This document shows, in pieces, positions 5,608-6,552 of a stretch of DNA of 6,552 nucleotides. The notes beneath the pieces were generated by a model. The model had not been told where the DNA came from. It saw only the letters and a list, made by a program, of their open reading frames with translations, and did not search any database. Origin of the DNA: CAYSHJ01 sp964589725 (GTDB taxonomy: Bacteria; Planctomycetota; Planctomycetia; Planctomycetales; Planctomycetaceae). The number at the start of each line of letters is the position of its first letter. Within the stretch, counting starts at the first letter, position 1. The stretch covers positions 1 to 6,552 of the forward strand of contig CAZPUJ010000268.1 of NCBI GenBank assembly GCA_964589725.1. Reading direction: 5' to 3'. The position numbers and the translations under genes are program-made.

Positions 5608-5850
5608 CTAAACTTCGATCTCTACGTCCTCAGCCCAAAGTCTGACATACCGTTGCAGCCACGCTTTAGTGGGTTTTGTCGATTCACAGACCAGAATCAG
5701 CGGCGTGTAGAATGCGACCGTCAAGCCTATAGCAATGGGATGACTGGGGCGAGACAAAACCAGTCGCGCTGCCGGCCCGATACTCAGCGGATACAGCACC
5801 AGCAGTCCAAGTGCGATCCAAGGCCATCGCCGCTTCCGCTCGCGTTCCAT
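5608..5850 (-). CDS. Small two-helix membrane protein of unknown function
   Basis: The 80-residue product has a basic N-terminus (MERERKRRW), a first hydrophobic helix (about residues 9-32, WIALGLLVLYPLSIGPA), a short loop with SRPSHP, a second helix (about 38-55, IAIGLTVAFYTPLILV) and a soluble acidic C-terminus (KAWLQRYVRLWAEDVEIEV). The basic start suggests an N-in, C-in inner-membrane hairpin. I chose the ATG at 5850 because GGGGAGGT lies at 5857-5864 with a 7-nt gap; an upstream ATG at 5886 would add 12 basic residues but has no such site. It follows the VIT/VWA-type gene on the same strand after a 123-nt gap and converges on the glycosyltransferase. I know of no function for it. Confidence 0.65.
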   Translation of the reverse strand: MERERKRRWPWIALGLLVLYPLSIGPAARLVLSRPSHPIAIGLTVAFYTPLILVCESTKPTKAWLQRYVRLWAEDVEIEV

Positions 5851-5856
5851 CCGAGC

Positions 5857-5864
5857 ACCTCCCC
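5857..5864 (-). promoter_or_regulatory. Strong Shine-Dalgarno that sets the start of the 5608-5850 gene
   Basis: On the minus strand, GGGGAGGT precedes the ATG at 5850 with 7 nt between GGAGG and the start codon. This favours the internal ATG over the in-frame ATG at 5886. Confidence 0.75.
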
Positions 5865-5973
5865 GCCGAATCATACGCTTTGTCACAATTCGGTCACAGC
5901 CCCGGTTTTCTCCAGTCGCTGCATCGGACGCGAACTGTCACAGTCGAGCCGACAACGCTGCTGCCATGCCGCG

Positions 5974-6552
5974 CTACGACTTGCTCTTCTCGGCCTCCGT
6001 CTCTTCCGGCGGGTCGATCTGATACGTCAATTCGCCGAGGTTGACGAGCACCGGCTCGTCGAAGGCGATGTACTTCGCGAGCGTGCCACTGTGTTTGGCG
6101 GCGAGATCGAAGTACTCCTTGCTGAACTGCCGAACGCGAATCGCCTTCTTCGCTTGCTCGTCGGTCACGGTCGAATCCTGCCACTGACTCTTCTTGCGGA
6201 AGAACGTCTTCTGGCCCACTTGGCGAACATTCTCTTCGGCCGTTTCGAGTTCACTCAGCACACCAGACCGCAAGGAAAAATTGTCCGCGGAACGAAGCCG
6301 CTTCGCCGCGTCAACTCCGCCGGGAGCGGTTGACGCTACGGGTTTGCCGCTGCTGCCGCCACCCGACCCCAATGCCCGCGGCGACGCTTGCAGCTGACCC
6401 TTGAACTCACGCTGAGCAAAACCCGCCACGCCGTCAGTCTTGCTGAGTTCCTGGCGCACGGCCCCGGCCGCCCGCGGTGCGTTCCGCGTGTCGGCCAAGG
6501 ACACGTTTTCATCCGCGAGGAACGACGTGTACGGCGTCAGGATGCCGTGTTG
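5974..6552 (-). CDS. C-terminal part of a VIT/VWA-type protein (5' end outside window)
   Basis: The frame is open from the right edge to the TAG at 5974-5976, 192 visible residues. The first visible residues include GILTPYTSFLADEN (3-16), the hallmark segment after the von Willebrand A domain in VIT/VWA proteins (annotated as inter-alpha-trypsin-inhibitor-like or Ca-activated chloride channel homologues). A low-complexity Gly/Ser/Ala linker follows (about 62-79). A conserved-looking tail comes last: VRQVGQKTFFRKKSQWQDS (109-127), RVRQFSKEYFDLAAKH (139-154), YIAFDEPVLVNLGELTYQID (161-180) and an acidic/lysine end. A GTG at 6504 is an internal codon, not the start. Members are usually exported or membrane-anchored, but that part is not in view. 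VWA domains bind partners through a metal site; the MIDAS residues lie beyond the edge. Confidence 0.8.
   Translation of the reverse strand, partial: QHGILTPYTSFLADENVSLADTRNAPRAAGAVRQELSKTDGVAGFAQREFKGQLQASPRALGSGGGSSGKPVASTAPGGVDAAKRLRSADNFSLRSGVLSELETAEENVRQVGQKTFFRKKSQWQDSTVTDEQAKKAIRVRQFSKEYFDLAAKHSGTLAKYIAFDEPVLVNLGELTYQIDPPEETEAEKSKS

Noticed and set aside
5870..5875. TATGAT on the minus strand as a -10 box for the small membrane protein gene
   Set aside because: It is a good hexamer, but no -35-like sequence lies 16-18 nt upstream, and it would leave a leader of only about 20 nt.
5851..5886. A longer N-terminus for the small membrane protein from the ATG at 5886
   Set aside because: The extra 12 residues contain the GGGGAGGT that serves the ATG at 5850 at ideal spacing, and no comparable site precedes 5886.
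5653..6333. A 226-codon open frame on the plus strand opposite the VIT/VWA-type gene
   Set aside because: It crosses two better-supported minus-strand genes, and its product has no recognisable motif.

Overview
The window looks like an accessory region of a GC-rich bacterial chromosome, most likely a planctomycete. That is an inference. It rests on the style of the VIT/VWA protein tail at the right edge, the Rhs core remnant, the small two-helix membrane protein and the short intergenic tandem repeats, not on a marker gene. No rRNA, tRNA or CRISPR array is visible.

Positions 36-2910 are a complete, apparently intact IS21-family insertion sequence. It has perfect 28-bp terminal inverted repeats, subterminal repeated boxes, istA (DDE transposase), istB (AAA+ helper ATPase, joined to istA by an ATGA overlap) and a strong intrinsic terminator behind istB. 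No target-site duplication is visible at its ends.

Directly right of the element, 2932-3396 reads as the C-terminal end of an Rhs (YD-repeat polymorphic toxin type) protein. The Rhs-associated core signature is easy to read but the frame has no start, so it is a remnant, probably cut by the IS or by an IS-mediated rearrangement. Its hydrophobic, cysteine-rich variable tip is followed 3 nt later by a 149-residue multi-pass membrane protein (3400-3849), which sits where an immunity gene would be expected. Both look more A+T-rich than the surroundings.

Positions 3850-4722 hold no intact gene. After a G-rich stretch with an 11-G run comes the 5' part of a group II intron (about 3960-4530). It starts with GTGCGCC, contains domain I-like RNA hairpins, and ends in a frameshifted, truncated N-terminus of the intron-encoded reverse transcriptase/maturase. 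The catalytic RT domain and the 3' RNA domains are absent. A 14-bp tandem repeat then runs up to the start codon of the next gene.

The right third is ordinary chromosome: a family 2-type glycosyltransferase (4723-5520, +), then on the opposite strand a small two-helix membrane protein (5608-5850, -) and the C-terminal end of a VIT/VWA-type protein that runs off the right edge (5974-6552, -). The mobile and decayed elements (36 to about 4530) form one contiguous island next to these genes. The most notable content is the Rhs tip plus candidate immunity gene, which is hidden from start-codon-based gene calling, and the group II intron fragment beside it.
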